Below, piece after piece: positions 62,309 through 64,000 of a stretch of DNA of 64,000 nucleotides. Below the pieces are notes generated by a model, which did no database searches, was not told where the DNA came from, and worked only from the letters and a program-made list of their open reading frames with translations. The position numbers and the translations under genes are program-made. Source of the stretch: Vidua macroura (taxonomy: Eukaryota > Chordata > Aves > Passeriformes > Viduidae); contig NC_071580.1 in assembly GCF_024509145.1 (NCBI RefSeq), forward strand, positions 23,240,501 through 23,304,500. The letters are read 5' to 3'. Position 1 is the first letter of the stretch, and every line of letters begins with the position of its first letter.

Positions 62309-64000
62309 GAAGCTGCATAAGACCTTCAGCTAATCCTTTGATTTATTTAAATCAGTGAAACCCTTGACTGGTAAAGATGGAAACGCAATAGACTAAAATT
62401 CAACTCAACCTGCTCTAACCCCTTAACAATCAGTAAACAGCAGTTGAAAATATGGAAAAATGCAGGCAATGAGCATTAATGTATCCGCTACTGACAAACC
62501 GTGGTCTGGTTTTTCTGTTGCATCAATAGATGGCTCATTTTAAAAATTATTTTTTGTCAAAAAATTTTTTGTCTTTATTAAAATATACCTTTTTACTGAA
62601 CTTTGAGTATTTCAAGGAAGCATTACCAGTTTTGAAAGACTTATTTGGAATAGGAAGACATTCAACAATTGTCATAAAACATAATAATTTAGGCACACTG
62701 GTAATCAGAGGAAAACTCTGGTCCAAGCTTCTGTTCTGTAATTCAATATTTTGGGAGAGAATTGCTAATTTTATGTTTAAAAAGCAAAAACCTCTATTTT
62801 ACATGTGATTAAACTGAGAACACATCTTTTACCAAGAGCAATAGTCTTTTTCCACCAAACTCCATTTCTATTGAAATGATCAATGGCATATAGCTGGATC
62901 AACATTAATTTGCTGCCAGCCTTACAAATCAACATTCCCTGATAAAGATAGCATACAAATATTAGTATTACATCATTTCATTTAACATCACTGAACATAT
63001 TTTGTATTTTCAGCCTTTTATAACTAGAAAGTCAATTTTAGGTATCTCCCATATTAATAAACTGATACACTATGTCTTCCATTACCAAAAAAAGTGAATA
63101 TAATCTAATATTTTTCCTGATGATTTGGACCCCAAATTAAAGAGAAAAAAAAAAACCAAACATGGAAAACATAGTATCAAGTAGGTACCAAAAGCAGATT
63201 AAACACTGATATGATGGAAGAAAATTTTGTAAGAGACATTTAAGACAGTCATACAACTTACCAAAAGCTTGGCTTTGGGAGAAAGCAGCAGATGTTTTTA
63301 TCTAAGAAACAGCCAAACTGATCAAATGAATACAGCTATTCATAGATATAACAGGCCTGTACATGCTGAAGAAGGAAACGAGATCTATGAAGACACAATA
63401 ATGGGCCAGAGGTCAGAGCTCCTGTCAGCCGCCCTGCAGCAGCACCTTCATTGTACTGCTCTTCAGTGTTGCCCTCCTCAGTTTGCATTTATTTTGACTT
63501 ACAAGAAACCAGGTGGTGCCAAAAGAAATTACATTCTTCTCACAATTTCTTTGCTGTTTTTTTTTTCTTCCTAAGGAGCGCTTCTTCTTTAGCTGTGCAA
63601 CAACCCCATTTTTTCTCTACAAAATACCTGCAGCTCAAAGCACCTTCAGCCACAATAGGAAGATGGAGTAGGGCAAGATGCATAAGATATCATAAAGTTG
63701 AACCACAGCAGACCAGCAGCTTTTGAGTCAACCCATGAAAAGCTCTCAGAATAAAGCACATTTTCTCCTTGACCTTTACATGCTGCTGGGCTCTGACTCA
63801 CAAGATTGTGTTTTCCCTTGTGGTGAACACTGGTTAAACCTCAGCCTCATTTATCATGAATTCTCACACAGACCTTTCACAGAGAAGAACTAAATGCCAA
63901 AAATGAATCTGTCTTTTTGACTAGACACCTGGGCAGGCATTACAACGACACCTGAGGTGGATCCCTGCTATTACTTGGCTTTAACCATGTTCCTCTTCCA
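62309..64000. other. AT-rich unique DNA, no gene seen
   Basis: No exon or repeat family recognised. An A run lies near 63147. Two overlapping plus frames at 63269-63726 (101 and 91 codons) have no domain. The window ends in unremarkable sequence. Confidence 0.55.

Overview
This window looks like bird nuclear DNA, probably from a songbird. The firmest sign is three 3' fragments of the avian LINE CR1 (7326-7756 and 47601-47850 on the minus strand, 35592-35735 on the plus strand). The second sign is a dense set of endogenous-retrovirus LTRs without coding interiors. The bird call rests on recognising CR1. The songbird call is inference from the many solo LTRs and from recollection of the repeat families.

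I found no protein-coding gene, tRNA, rRNA or CRISPR array. The DNA is AT-rich, and stop codons break every frame. The open frames of 147-192 codons either overlap repeats or GC-rich repeat DNA, or have no recognisable domain. The window reads as a gene desert or the inside of a very large intron.

Layout: an LTR cut by the window edge (1-904); unique AT-rich DNA; CR1 (7326-7756); two LTR-like units at 11.97-12.53 kb; a solo LTR at 16558-16951; a long unique stretch with an AAATG microsatellite at 25.83 kb; a repeat cluster at 27.57-29.75 kb (long GC-rich LTR-like repeat, an LTR with 9-bp inverted ends, a short 290-bp solo LTR); a GC-rich LTR-like repeat interrupted by CR1 (35.24-36.12 kb); a minus-strand solo LTR (44206-44626); CR1 (47601-47850); solo LTR (48819-49464); a second copy of the inverted-end LTR (49589-50234); about 10 kb of unique DNA; a second copy of the 16.6-kb LTR (60287-60675); and a solo LTR at 61843-62302.

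The most solid result is that six LTRs can be bounded to the base, because each lies between matching short target-site duplications: TTTGGA, ATTCAG, AATAG, ACATAG, AGTCAA/AGTCGA and CTTTAT. A seventh unit, at 12.2 kb, lies between copies of CATGAC. All lack a second LTR and a coding interior beside them, so they are solo LTRs left by recombination. No genes work together here, and I see no convincing new biological system. The second-look items are structural: nested insertions, perfect inverted repeats, a small GC island and an AT-only insertion flanked by an 11-bp duplication.
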